Shown here in pieces: positions 32,456-45,400 of a stretch of 64,000 nt of DNA. Made by a program: the position numbers and the translations under genes. The DNA lies in the NCBI GenBank assembly GCA_025267735.1, contig CM046299.1, positions 35,230,887 through 35,294,886 on the forward strand, in the 5' to 3' direction. Within the stretch, counting starts at the first letter, position 1. Every line of letters starts with the position of its first letter. The notes below the pieces were generated by a model, which was not told the origin of the DNA, ran no database searches, and saw only the letters and a list, made by a program, of their open reading frames with translations. This stretch comes from Mactra quadrangularis. Its lineage: Eukaryota; Mollusca; Bivalvia; Venerida; Mactridae.

Positions 32456-35007
32456 AAAACTTGTCTGTATGTGACTAATACATGTACACATATTGACATA
32501 ATTGTGTTACGTTATCTTATCTTAACAAAAAATGATGATGAATTCTGCTCGCGCTATTCTGACAAGCATGTATATATTGCAAATTATTTTGCTTAAATTT
32601 GTCTCACTACTCACCATTGAATGATTTTTCATACCTAGAGATTTTTATTTTAAAACTAGTTACTAATTAATTGTACTCGTGATTCTATGTTCCGTAATGT
32701 AGGGGCCGGCCGGTTAGTTTTTGAACTCGTATACATGTTTCTCAGTCTTAGCATGGTGTGCGTTATATTTTTGTTTCAAGACAATAAAGGTTTGTACTTT
32801 GCAATTATGTTAAAAATGTTTACAGTTGGTTCATTTTTCGACATTTCACTATGTATCTTAACTGTAGTATGTATCTTAACTGCAATAAGTATCTTAATGA
32901 ATAGCTATCTTTACAATACCAATTTAATACAACTGTACGAACTACTTCTCATTTTATGTATGTATCATAATTGTCAGTGCAATATTATCTTGTTTTAATT
33001 CATGTACCATGTCTTTCATATATTATATATTTAACTCATGTACTATATTTATGTAGTCGGTGTAAAAAGCTCAACAGAGCTTATGTTATTTGTTACCCGA
33101 CTTATAAATAAAATTTACTTTACTTGACTTATGGTTTACCTTTTAGGCTTTCAGAGTTATTTGAGATCACAGCGTCGCTAGCAGATAGTCGTAAATATTA
33201 TTAAGAGGTGAATGACTTTAGTCATCATAACTGGATAAAACCCATTCAGATGATTTTATATCTTTTAAAGAAGTAATGCATCTCAGTTGTAAGTTAATTC
33301 CTTAACTATTTATTGTTAAATTATTTTGAGTGGTGACTTTAGTTTCATTTAACAAACAAACTGTTTCTATAGATACAGGCAGCGAATCAGTGTCGTAATC
33401 AAGATGGCGGACTAAGATCTTCCCAATTTGACAGGTAGAGAAATATTTTTATTATGCATCGTTCATTGATATCTAGGTCGATTTTAGCTACGCATTTGTA
33501 CATAAAAAATCTAAAACATAACACTTCGATGCATTTTATAGTTAAGATGACCCTTTCCAGCTAAAGGATGCCGAAAGAAATACCGTTTCGGCTCAGTTAC
33601 TTGTACTGGAAGCCAAGAAGAAGGATGCTCGAATAGTTATTGCCAAGTCTATATAAGGAGCTGAGTCTGAAGTTTTGTTTATGTCATGATATATGAGTTT
33701 CTTATTATCAATGTCAGTTCTTTGCTATAATCACTTGTTTTTAACTATTGAATTATTGTTGTAATACTTAGCTGATAGTCACACTCGACATTTGGACACA
33801 AATTTGGAAGAAGGCCAGCAATTTCCATGAACTACATTCATGTGTTTTTCATTTGTAATTATGAACACATGTACATTGAATTTTTTCCTCATATAATTTT
33901 ATATCATATTGATATATTATTATTGTGGACATGTGCATACACTATCAAAAGTTGATTTATTAAAAGTTTGAGTACTTGTTATGCATTTCAGCAAGTCTTC
34001 TTCCTCTTATTGTCTTAACAGGATAGAATAAATACAAATTTTATTTATTGTCGGTTTGTACATACAATAATAAACATAAGCTATGTATAGCTTTTGATGG
34101 ACTAACACAGAGGAATATTACATATTATGAATACATATATATAAAACATACACAATTAAAAAGAATTAAGACAAATACTATTTACACTTGTTATTATATC
34201 TTGCCGACTGTAAATAAAATTTACTTATTTACTTACTTACTTACATCTAAGATATTCATTAGCTAAAAATTACACATATATATTGCATCCAGTTTTAAGC
34301 CTAGTTAATTCTTATCATAATTAAAAATACATAAATAATTGATTAAATATATCACAGTTTTTAAAAGAGCTTGGGTTTGTGGACCCTTTCGTGAGACGAA
34401 CCGGTTTGCGATACGGCAAAGCAATACACAGATCGATTAGCAAACTTTTGCCACTTAACACTGTTTAACTTGCTAGTGTATACCTTACCTTAATTTCCCT
34501 AATGTATCTCAGATGTTAACATGAATATTAAAATCTATCAAAACTATCCTACAGAACATTTTTAATTTTAATAGAAACTAAAATAGAATTGTTTTGTGTT
34601 CTAAATTTTGACTATGATCCAGGGATGTAAAATACAACTCGCCCACTTGCCATGGCGAGTGTTCCTACCTGTTTGGCCAGAGACATAGTTGATACCTAAT
34701 TCCCTGTGTTTGGAGGGTATTTATGATTGCTCAAAACTTGTCCGATCAGGCGAGTAGGATTTTCAAATCCAATAGAATTATTATCTGTTTTAATAATAAA
34801 AAAATCAAAGTACATATTTGGCTATAACAATTGTTCAATATGGTCCACGATTAAGAACTTCTTAAAATTAATTATGATATAAACCTTTCTAAAAGAGGTC
34901 ATTGATATAGATATAATTCAGACACAAAAATTTGATCAACTTATATGATTGCTTAGGCAAGTTCAAGTTGTTGTACTATTTGGTATGTGTTGCCATTCTG
35001 CGGCCGC
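32456..35007. other. Intergenic sequence with further retroelement tails
   Basis: Two related 3' tails occur: TTATAAATAAAATTTACTTTAC near 33101 and GACTGTAAATAAAATTTACTT near 34206, the second continuing in TTAC repeats. The hydrophobic 103-codon frame at 32687-32998 lies just before the first tail and has no recognised domain. An AAGATGGCGG phrase at 33402 matches the repeat type at 10258-14062. A CAGGGATG start near 34627 may be one end of a hAT-like fragment. No gene is supported. Confidence 0.45.
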
Positions 35008-35270
35008 ACTTACACCTACAGGCACTCCTTCATCCCATCATGGATCTGGCTGTGGAACGGACTGCCCTAAGTCATAGCCAGATCCCCCACTTGGACAGCT
35101 ACAAGGCGGGGTTGGGCTTTCTCCACTAGATGCACTACAATGTTTTTATCTACTTTTATCCTTGCACGGTTTTGCACCTCACAGTCCCTTTGTACATAGT
35201 CCCCAGTGCGTCGATGCTCCAGAGAGGGCCCTGCATTTGTACAGGAAGAGGAAGAAGAATGTGAGTGGTC
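35008..35270 (+). pseudogene. Decayed LINE reverse-transcriptase C-terminus
   Basis: In one frame the segment reads RHSFIPSWIWLWNGLP and stops; in the next frame it continues SHSQIPHLDSYKAGLGFLH and stops at 35127-35129. This is the FIP...LWNxLP...FKAxL pattern that ends many invertebrate LINE polymerases, broken by a frameshift. The following 140 bases look like its 3' UTR. It is a dead remnant lying about 350 bp before the USP2-like start codon. Confidence 0.6.
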
Positions 35271-35525
35271 TGACAGTCCACCAACTTTTCATTTTACTTA
35301 TCAAATTAAAAAATCATAATTAATAAGAAGTTTCACATGTGAATATTTTCAGCATACTTATTCATTGAAAATATCCTTTTTAGGTATTTTTCATGCATGC
35401 ATAAAGTTTATTCAATTTTATGGTATGAGGTTAATTTCTCTGTATGGCAGCCATAGATTGATGTGAAATTGAGGCTAATTAAATTGATTCTAAATCTTAT
35501 CATTTATCATACTTTTTTCTTGTAG

Positions 35526-35616
35526 GAAAATATTTAAAGAAAAGATGCTATACAAAAACTAATGTTGATAGTTGTTAATTATCTGATGTCCAACCCTAAA
35601 CAACTAGAGAGTTTAA
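35526..35616 (+). other. Probable 5' UTR part of the first USP2-like coding exon
   Basis: The strong acceptor CTTTTTTCTTGTAG ends at 35525 and the start codon follows 91 bases later, so the first coding exon is probably preceded by a noncoding exon further upstream. Confidence 0.5.
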
Positions 35617-36405
35617 ATGAGTTATCGAGCCACCATTCTATCACCCAGGCCATCGTATGGATTGGGAACCATGCCTGGTGGTAGAGATGGTTCAACATAC
35701 ACATCTTACAGGCGCTCTGGGTCTGCCTCAAGAAAGCCAGCTACCTCTTTATACAATGTACCATCAAGTTTAAGCCGTCCTACATCAAGACCATTGCCAG
35801 CTGGACCAGGTCCATTAGATACTTCAGGAAAAAGATTTAATAGTTATACATCAAGTGAAATAAAAAAGAGTAGTGCTACTGGCAGCTATAGAAGTCCATT
35901 GAAGGCTGATCACTCATACACAAACTTTGATTATACTCCTTCAATTGGAACACTTCCTAGAAAATATTCTCCATCCACTTTAAATAATACAACGAAAGAT
36001 TTAGGAGGTAGTCGTAGTATTCGCTCAAGAAGTGTTTCAAATGCTGATAAGTTGTCTGATACTTTTGCTTCAAATTTGAAATTGAATGGTGGTCTTGATA
36101 GTGTTAAAGCTTCCCCTAGAACTATAGACTCAGATGATAGTATTTATGGAGCACGTGAATCAAGGAAGGACAGACATGAACAAAATCTGAATGATTCTAA
36201 TTTAAGAACTGGTTCACGTGTTAGCAGATTGTCTAATAATTCTATAGGAAGTAGTGATAACTCATATATATCAAGGAACCGTGATAATACAGGACGTGGA
36301 AGTACACATAGAGATATATTTGAAGATAAACGTAGAGACAGTACTACTGACACTGGAGGATCAAAGTCCTTGTCTAGACAGAGTTCTAGTGGTTCTATCT
36401 CAACT
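35617..36405 (+). CDS. USP2: USP2-like exon 1 (N-terminal region)
   Basis: 263 codons, phase 0 at the donor ACT|GTAAGT. Encodes the low-complexity Ser/Thr/Arg/Asn-rich N-terminus. The open frame reads on for 48 codons into the intron, but that extension is hydrophobic and unlike the exon, and the donor is consensus. Confidence 0.9.
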
Positions 36406-39400
36406 GTAAGTTGTTTGACAATGTTATTCTGTTTCTATTTCAGTCACTTTTTTGCTCAACTTTTGGAAGAAAAACAAAGTAATTTCATCTTTTATGGAGC
36501 TGTGCCTAACATATTAGTATATTACATTAATACTATACAGTTAATGAAGTAAGATTTTACAGTTAGGATATCAAAATTGCAGGGCTTGATATTAACAGTT
36601 ATCTCATGGTATATGACAACCTTTTTTTTGAAACAGGCAAGTTTTGGAGGCAAGTCTTCCAATCAAGCAACTAGAATATGGTAAAAAAATAATGTAAAAA
36701 CAGTCATCGAAATTCAGATTAAAATTCACAAGCAAGTCGGGCTAGTAATTCAGGAATTTTTACAAGCCCGAAAATATTTTTACTAGCCCAAACTTTTTCA
36801 TAATGGTTGTCCAATAAACACATGAGAAATTGATAAGAAAAGATGTAGTAGAGCAGCAAAGTGTCAAAAAGTGGCTCCGTTAAGAAGTTACAGGACCACA
36901 AAAAGTCACAAAACGAGTCATATACCAAACTGTTCCGGACAGTCTGAAGTTTATCAGACTGGCGGCATAAATTAAAAATTTTGGGTGCGGGCCCGGAAAT
37001 CCAAGATGGCGTCCAAAATGGCCGCCATTTCAGCCGGTAGAAGGCTTATTAGAAAAACCTTGTGTAGCATATATATTATTTTAGAAGAAGCCAAAGAAAC
37101 ATTAAAAAGCTTTTGTACATGGAAAGTACCAAAAAAATAATGTAAGTTGGATTTCACTCAAGGTCATTATCAAGGTCGAATTCAAGGTCAAAGGTCAAAT
37201 TTCCCGAAAATTTCACCAATTGACCTCATTTCTTCTTTTATATTTACAAAACGAAATGCTATGGAATGTGATTTGCAACATAAATAGATTGTACAATGTA
37301 TGCCCTTTACAAATATATGCATTGTATGCAAAAATATTTGGTTGCCATGGAGATTTACAGGCAATTTTAGAATATCCAATATGGCCGCTATTTTACTCTG
37401 TATCAGGCTTATTCTTAAGTCATAACATGTATATGTATTATTGAAATAACTGCAAAAGAAACCTGGTACAGCTTTAGAAAATGAGAGTTGTTATTTTTTC
37501 ATTATTGATAGGGTTTCATCCAAGGTCATTATCAAGGTCGAATTGAAGGTCAAGGTCAAAAGGACCAAAAATTACAATTTTTCCGCAGAATTTTTAATAT
37601 TCATTCAAAACTGCATGATATCATATGAAATATGATTTACAACATAATTTCTTTCTACAATGTATATCCTTTACGATTTATTCATTTGATATCAAAATAC
37701 CTGGTTGCCATGGAGATACAGAAACAATTCTTAAATATCAAATATGGCCGCTATTATGGCTTATTTTAAAGTCATAGCATTGAATGTATATTATTGAAAT
37801 AACTGAGTAAGAAACCTTGTACAACTTTAACAAATGGGAGTTATTTATTTACCATTGTTGGTTGGGTTAAATTCTAGGTCATTATCAAGGTCGAATTCAA
37901 GGTCAAAAGGTCATGAGTACCGAAAATAGTACATTTTACTCCTAATTTTCAATATTTATTTAAAACTGTATACTATGGAATGGGATTTACAACTTAAATT
38001 CTTTCGACACTTTATGCCCTTTACAAATGATTCATTTTATGTGAAATTCTAATTGCCATGGAGATGTACAAACGATGCTAAAATATCACACATGGCTGCT
38101 ATTTCACTCTGTATAAGGCATATTCTTATTATTTGTTTTAGCATTGTTTGTATATCATTGAAATAACTGCAAAAAAACTTGGTACAGCTTTACTTTTAGT
38201 AAATGCAAGGTACTGAATAAACCTTGTTAGTTTGGATTCATTTAAGGTCATAATGAAGGTCAAATTCAAGGTCATATCTTTCTGTAAATATCACTACTTA
38301 ATGATTTTTATAGTGAACACTTGAAACAAACACCTTTGCTCGAAAATTTAGTATCATCTATATTATTGGCGAACTCATGCATGCTTTTTTCACCTATGTT
38401 CTTTTTGAAATCTACAAACATTGCTGGAATAGAAATCTATTGACATAAGATATTACTAGGTGTTTAATTTTTTTAATTATATCATATAAATAACTTCAAA
38501 ATAAAACAAGCCTTAAAATCATTGAATGTCGTTTATTTGGAAGTTTTAAATTATATGTATAAATCTATGCAAAAATACAACATCATTTATTTTCTTGACT
38601 TTATTTACAATCCAATTATAATGGCTATCCAAATAAATTACAATATTATTTACACAACTATTAAACGCACCAAAGAGCAAATCATTGCACAAAAATGTCC
38701 TTTATGTTTTGATATAGGTATCCTCACAATGTACCAAGGCTTTGGCAGTTGTGTGGTCAAAGCAATCAAAATTTGATGTCATTCTCTTATAAGGAGGAAT
38801 ACACTTTCCTATGCTAGTATTTGCAGGTATTGTATATCTGTATGGTAATGCAGGTCTTAAAAATTGCTTTCAAATATTTTTGCTAGCAACACTGCAAAGC
38901 AGATGCTTGCTGGGAAAGATTTGAATAGGGTTATTAGGGCATTCCTCACAATTGATGAAGTTTTAAACAGTCTTCTTTTTTTTAGCTTCATCAAATGCTG
39001 TGAGTCACAAAATATTTTTTCTCGGGATCATTTAAAGATACAAGGTGGAAACATGACAGAAGCTCATCCTTTTCTAGATTCCAACACTTTAAGCAGCTAG
39101 GTTGTGAAATTTCACCAACATTCAAGTTTTTGGATGATTATATTGCTCAGGTTTCTCTACCTTTCAAGTTCTTATATTAAGCTGTGGTGAATGTGGTGAA
39201 AGTAATATGTTTTATGAATTTTTCTTAGTGTCCACGCACAAACATACACAGTAAATTACTGAAAATACAAATGACAACATTGTCAATACGTGATATAGCT
39301 TTCTTATAGCATTACTATTGATGAAAGACCAAATATTGGTACATATTTATATTGTATGATGAAAATAATAAGATAATAAATGAATGATTAAAATAGTCAA

Positions 39401-42400
39401 TATTCAAGAACGATAACTCTAGGGCTAAAACATCTCTGTAGAAGCTTCAACGAAATGAAAGTTTTTACATTATAATAAACTCAACAAAAATATACTGGTA
39501 TAATAAATAGCTTCACATGGAAGCTTTCGATTAAGTCACTTTCGACAAAAATAACATAAAACTGAAACAGCATGGGTGGCGGCCATGTTAGGTTTTAATC
39601 AATTCACAAAAATAAAGGTAATAAAACCTAGACTTGCATACAAAACATTACACAAACATATAAGGAGATAAATGTTGACATTACAAAACGATTAACTATG
39701 AAGTTTGAATAATTTGCATATGGGAGCCTTTGCCTCCATGCAACTCTAATCATCATGTGCTTCTAATCACTCAAAAATTGGTAAAAGTTTGCTACAGAAC
39801 AACCTCTCTTGATCAACAACCACTGGGTGGGACCAAAGTATGTTGCTGTTTATAGGTTGTTTCTCTGCGGAGGTTAAATCTATTTAAAATTACTTCTACG
39901 AAAAAATATCAATATCAAAAGCTGTTGTTCTGTAGAGATTGTACTGTACGTACTCCGTAAGTTTTGTGATAATAAAATCGTATAGTTTACTGTCAAAACG
40001 ATGAACATAATAGTACCATTTAAATTGCAAGTTCAACTGAGTTTAGTTAGATAATTGTCTTGAAGTGACAGAGAATAAACCCCTTAAGACAATTGGGTGT
40101 GTAGTAGGTATTACCTGTCAAGATGAATCCTTGGGTAAATGGTTTCTGTCATGTCTTCTAACTGCCTAATATTATAACACCTATGCATTAAAAGGTTGAA
40201 CTGATTCTAGAAAATCATGTCATGAACACCACACTTATAAAGGACCTTGCCAAAGAGTGACAATGAAAGTGTTAAAAACTTGTAGCGAAGGTTTGAACAA
40301 ATATTTTACGACCCTTTAAGCATCACAGATCCACAAGAAATAATTAACTTTGCTAATGGAGTTTCTGTGTCTTATGAAGTAGATAACAGTTAGTTACATT
40401 GTTTCACAAAGGAGTCTTTCTGTCTTGACATGTTAGTCTAAGAGAGACTTGTAATAGCACCTGGTAAAGAGATTACCAACAGAAGTACCTAGAGTCAGTA
40501 TCAAAACAATGGCAAATAAGTTAAAAACTGTCAGATATAAGTGTAAAGATGTACAAGTGAACAGTTCAGTTAACAATTATGATGGTTCTTTTGTTTGCAG
40601 TTCAGACTGTGTAATATGTGATGGTATGGCTATTGTACTGAGTCTCCAGCTCCTTATCAAAATAAATCATTGTACAGGGACACTGATAAAAAAGTGTAAC
40701 ATGTTCCAAGATGCTGTTGTGTGACAGGTATTTGGAGCTAAGTGCAAAGTTTGAGACTCGAATAAAAAGCGGAGAAGTTCAATCAGAGAATAAGAGATTT
40801 GTTATCAAACCCAACATATATGCTGTGGATTTAAAACAGACACTTGGTTACATCAGTTTTAAAACTGAAATAGTAAACTGTTAAACAATTTAACTAGCTA
40901 AATTTGTGTTAAAATGCTCACTATGGAACAAACTGTTGTTGTCTGTGGTGGTCTTGGTGAGAAAACCATCTGCATATCATCTGATCATGTTTCATATGTA
41001 CCTTAACTACAAATCAAGAGGAAGCTGACACAATGATATTACTCCATGCCAGTTAGGTTACCAACGATTGTTTTCAAAATCTTCTGGTTGTTAGCCCACA
41101 CGCAGGTGTTATAGTACTTCTATTACATCATTATTATGATATAAGGATATCATATATACCCTTCCACACAGGTAGAAAGTCTGTCCGAACTAATTTGACC
41201 ATGTAATATATATCTTTCAAGCATTGCACGTACATTATCTACTGAGTAGCTACATCTACAGCTAGGAGATATAACTGAATTTACCTGCAGTCAGATTTCT
41301 TCATGTACTCAGTTTGTTGGTAAACGTTATAAAACTAATCTCAATGTCTAACGGGCCGAAGAGTTGATTAAAAATGAAAATGTAAAACCTCGTTGACTGC
41401 TTCAACAAATGATAGTTTTCTTGTTCTCTTACAAAGATGTCTATTTCAATTGCTCATTTTGAAAATGCATTGATTGCCAGATAACCTTACCAAATTTAAC
41501 AACACTGGGTTACACTATAGATAATGACTTATCTTTAGCTATTCCAATATTGATGACCAAACCTGCAGATCCTCCGGAGTTAATTAGTGATCTTGAATGT
41601 AATTGCAGTTGTTAAGTAAATTGTGTTTGTTTATCTTTAAACAACTATGTACAGCAGCATGTGACTGCATGGCAAGTGTTAAAATTGATATGAACTGTTG
41701 TAAAAACATGTTCACTTTTTTCTATTGCAAATGATTAAAAATGTACAATGCCATTGTCAACATATTTATAAACCAAACTTAATATTATGTTTTGAATATG
41801 TTGATTTTAACCTGAGTAACTAGCAGATATAAGAAACTAAAATGTTGACCATTTGCAATAGCTATAAACACCCTAATTGAGTATGTTAATATGTATAAAT
41901 GTACTAATATTTGCAACTACATACATAATAAAAACCTACATACATAATATGATACCAAATAATACGGTTTAGTTGTGATTTCTCCATCATTTAGATATCA
42001 CAACTTACTTATAACTTTGAATAAAATACTGATTTTATTATTATCTAGATAAATTATTGAAAAATGGAAAGTGTATGTACTGTAGAAACAATTTGTAATT
42101 TGAATCACATTCTATGTAAATCAGTTTTGAATTGATAAAAAGTTATAAAAGCAATTAGGGAAATGGGTCATTTTTACATTTGATCTTGAGTTTGATCTTT
42201 TTAATGAACTTGAATGAATCCAAACTAAGTTGATGATGTACTTTGCATTTACTTAAGCTGTATGAGGTTTCTTACTCAGTTATTTCAATAATATACATAC
42301 AATGCTATGACTTTAAAATAAGATGATACAGAGTAAAATAGCGGCCATATTTGATATTTTAGAATTGTTTCTGTATCTCCATGGCAACCAGGTATTTTTA

Positions 42401-45400
42401 TACAAAATGAATAAATCGTAAAGGATATACATTGTAGAAAAAAATAATGTTGTAAATCATATTTCATATGATATCATGCAGTTTTGAATGAATATAAAAA
42501 TTCGGCGGAAAATTTGGTATTTTTTGTCCTCTTGACCTTGACCTTGAATACGACTTTGATAATTGACCTTGAATGAAACCCAACCAATAAATAACAATAA
42601 CTCTCATTTTCTAAAGCTGTACTAGGTTTCTTTTGCAGTTATTTCAATAATATACATACAATGCTATGACTTTAAAATAAGCCGATACAGAGTAAAATAG
42701 CGGCCATATTTGATATTTTAGAATTGTTCCTGTATCTCCATGGCAACCAAGTATTTTGATATAAAATGAAAAATTTGTAAAGGGTATACATTGTAGAAAA
42801 TGTTGTAAATCATATTCCATATGATATCATGCAGTTTTGAATAAATATTGAAAATTTTGAGGAAAACTTGATATTTTTGGGCTTTTTGACCTTGACCTTC
42901 AATTCGACCTTGATAATGACCTTGGATAAAACCCAACCATCAAAAATTAAAAACTCTTATTTACTAAAGCTGTACCAGGTTTCTTTCGCAGTTATTTCAA
43001 TAATAAACATACAATGATAATTATGACATAAGAGTAAGCATGATACAGAGTAAAATAGCGGCCATATTGGATATTTTAAAATTGCCTGTAAATCTCCATG
43101 GCAACCAAATATTTTGCCTACAATGAATATATTTGTAAAAGGCATACATTGTACAATCTATTTATGTTGTAAATCACATTCAATAGCATGCTGTTTTGAA
43201 AATATAAAAGAAGTAATGAGGTCAATTGGTGAAATTTTCGGGAAATTTGACCTTTGACCTTGAATTTGACCTTGAAAATGACCATGAGCGAAATCCAACT
43301 TACATTATTTTTTTGGTACTTTTCATGTACAAAAGCTTTTCAATGTTTCTTTGGCATCTTTTAAAATAATATAAATGCTACACAAGGTTTTTCTTATAAG
43401 CCTACTACCAGCCGAAATGGCGGCCATTTTGGACGCCATCTTGGATTTCCGGGCCCGCACCAATTTTTTTTATTTTATGCCGGCAGTCTGATAAACTTCA
43501 GACTGTCCCGAACAGTTTGGTATATGACTCGTTTTGTGACTTTTTGTGGTCCTGTGAAATTCAAAATATGACACTTTGCTGCTCTACTAATGTTCACACC
43601 CTGTAGAAAAAAGAGATTTTAGTAGCAATGCTACATGATTTTTTTAATAAATGATTTCTGAAATCATTTTTATAAAAAGTAAAATGTTTGTTTGAAAAAC
43701 AACACTTAAATGAACAAAATAAAATACAACTTACATATTGAAAGTAAGATTTTTAACCAAGTCATGTGTATGAAACATATTATAATGAAAGACTTTTGTG
43801 ACAATTAGTACCAGGTTTGTTGTATATAGTTTTAGGTTTTTAAGTTTAGCAACTATGTTATTTTATATAATGGAATTGATTGATAGATCAAAACATAATT
43901 CAGAAATAAGGAGGCTACCAGTACTTCATGGTCTGTAACAGAGACATGTTGCATATGTCTTTGGTATGAGACTGTATATATATCAGGACATTCTGATAAC
44001 TTTATTCCAATATACTGTTTTTAATTTTCAATTATAAAATCTATCTGAAGATAAGTTTAACTTCTTTAAAAAAAGTCTATATTTTCCCGTAATTAAAAAA
44101 AAAATACGGAACATGTCGGGTACGAAAATTATTGGGGACGAATGTTTACATTTTACTAAGTGAAGTTTTTAGTACTTTAAACTACTGTTGTATGATTTAA
44201 AACATTACAAAACTTTTGTGGGGGCATTATGACATGAAAATCTTTCAATACCCATGCTTAATTGCTGCAAATTTCATAAAAAAAATCGTAAAATCTTGGA
44301 CGAATACAATTTTTCCGTTTCGTACCTGCCGCCATATTGGATTTTGGTTTACAATTGACACGGTCTATATTTTACTGAATTATTACCTTTTCCGATTGTT
44401 TTTATGTATAAACCTGGATTATATCAATACAATACACTCAAACCTTACAAAAACACAAAAAATTTGAGCGAAATACGCCGATTAATGAACAAACGATGTT
44501 TTGTAAACAAATCAGTTTTGCGGCTTTATTAATAAACGCAAGCACGTCGGGCTAGCACAATCGGATTTTTTACAAGCCCCATAGCAAAACTACTAGTTTT
44601 TTGCTGTCGGGCTAGCGTGAATTTCGATGACTGTAAAAAGTACCATGCTGTGCACATGCAATTAGATTCATGGTATGATAATTTTATAATTTTTTTTGCC
44701 CATGAAGTGTGCAGCAAACTATGTAGTTGTCATAAACCCTTTTGTACTGAATAATTATTTGTTGTCATGTATTTAATATTCATCTTATATTTTATTATCC
44801 TTAATTTTATTTTAAGTGACATTTGGTTTGAATGAGTTAAATTTATTGTTAGTTGTCTGCAGTCACCTCAAAACATGGCGGACGGACAAAGAAATCCTGT
44901 AAATAAATGGAAGGTCCATCTAGATCTGCTGGTTTATGGGACAGATTTTCCATCAAAATTTTTCCATCAGATTATCTCATACGCACAGTTTTCAATTCTT
45001 CAAAATGGAGAAAATGCCTCAGGTCCTGCATGACCTGGTTTGGTTTAACTATGTAAGGTTAAGCACCCTTCACTACTATTTGTTAGAGTTATTTCTTTTT
45101 TTTTAAAGGGCAGTTCATCCAAGTATGTTCATGGTGGAAAAGTTGGACTGAGAAATATTGGCAATACAGTAAGTCTGATTGTTGAATTATATTGATTTGA
45201 TTATTAAAGTAGCTTTTTTAAAACTTACTACATCAGATTATGTGTGTGATCTAGGATGCTTTAACATGACAATCAACCACACAATCACTGTTATATTTAA
45301 GAACCATGATAAGTGATTACAAAACAATATTTCGTACATAAGAACATGCTAATCATTTTGCAAGGGTTGAATTTATAGAACAACATTCTGATGAAAAGTT

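Noticed and set aside
32687..32998. 103-codon hydrophobic frame as a membrane protein gene
   Set aside because: It is AT-rich sequence directly before a retroelement-like tail; the hydrophobicity follows from T-rich codons and no family is recognised.
36406..36552. Continuation of the first USP2-like exon as a short isoform
   Set aside because: The extension past the consensus GTAAGT donor is hydrophobic and unlike the exon. An intron-retention product is possible but unsupported.
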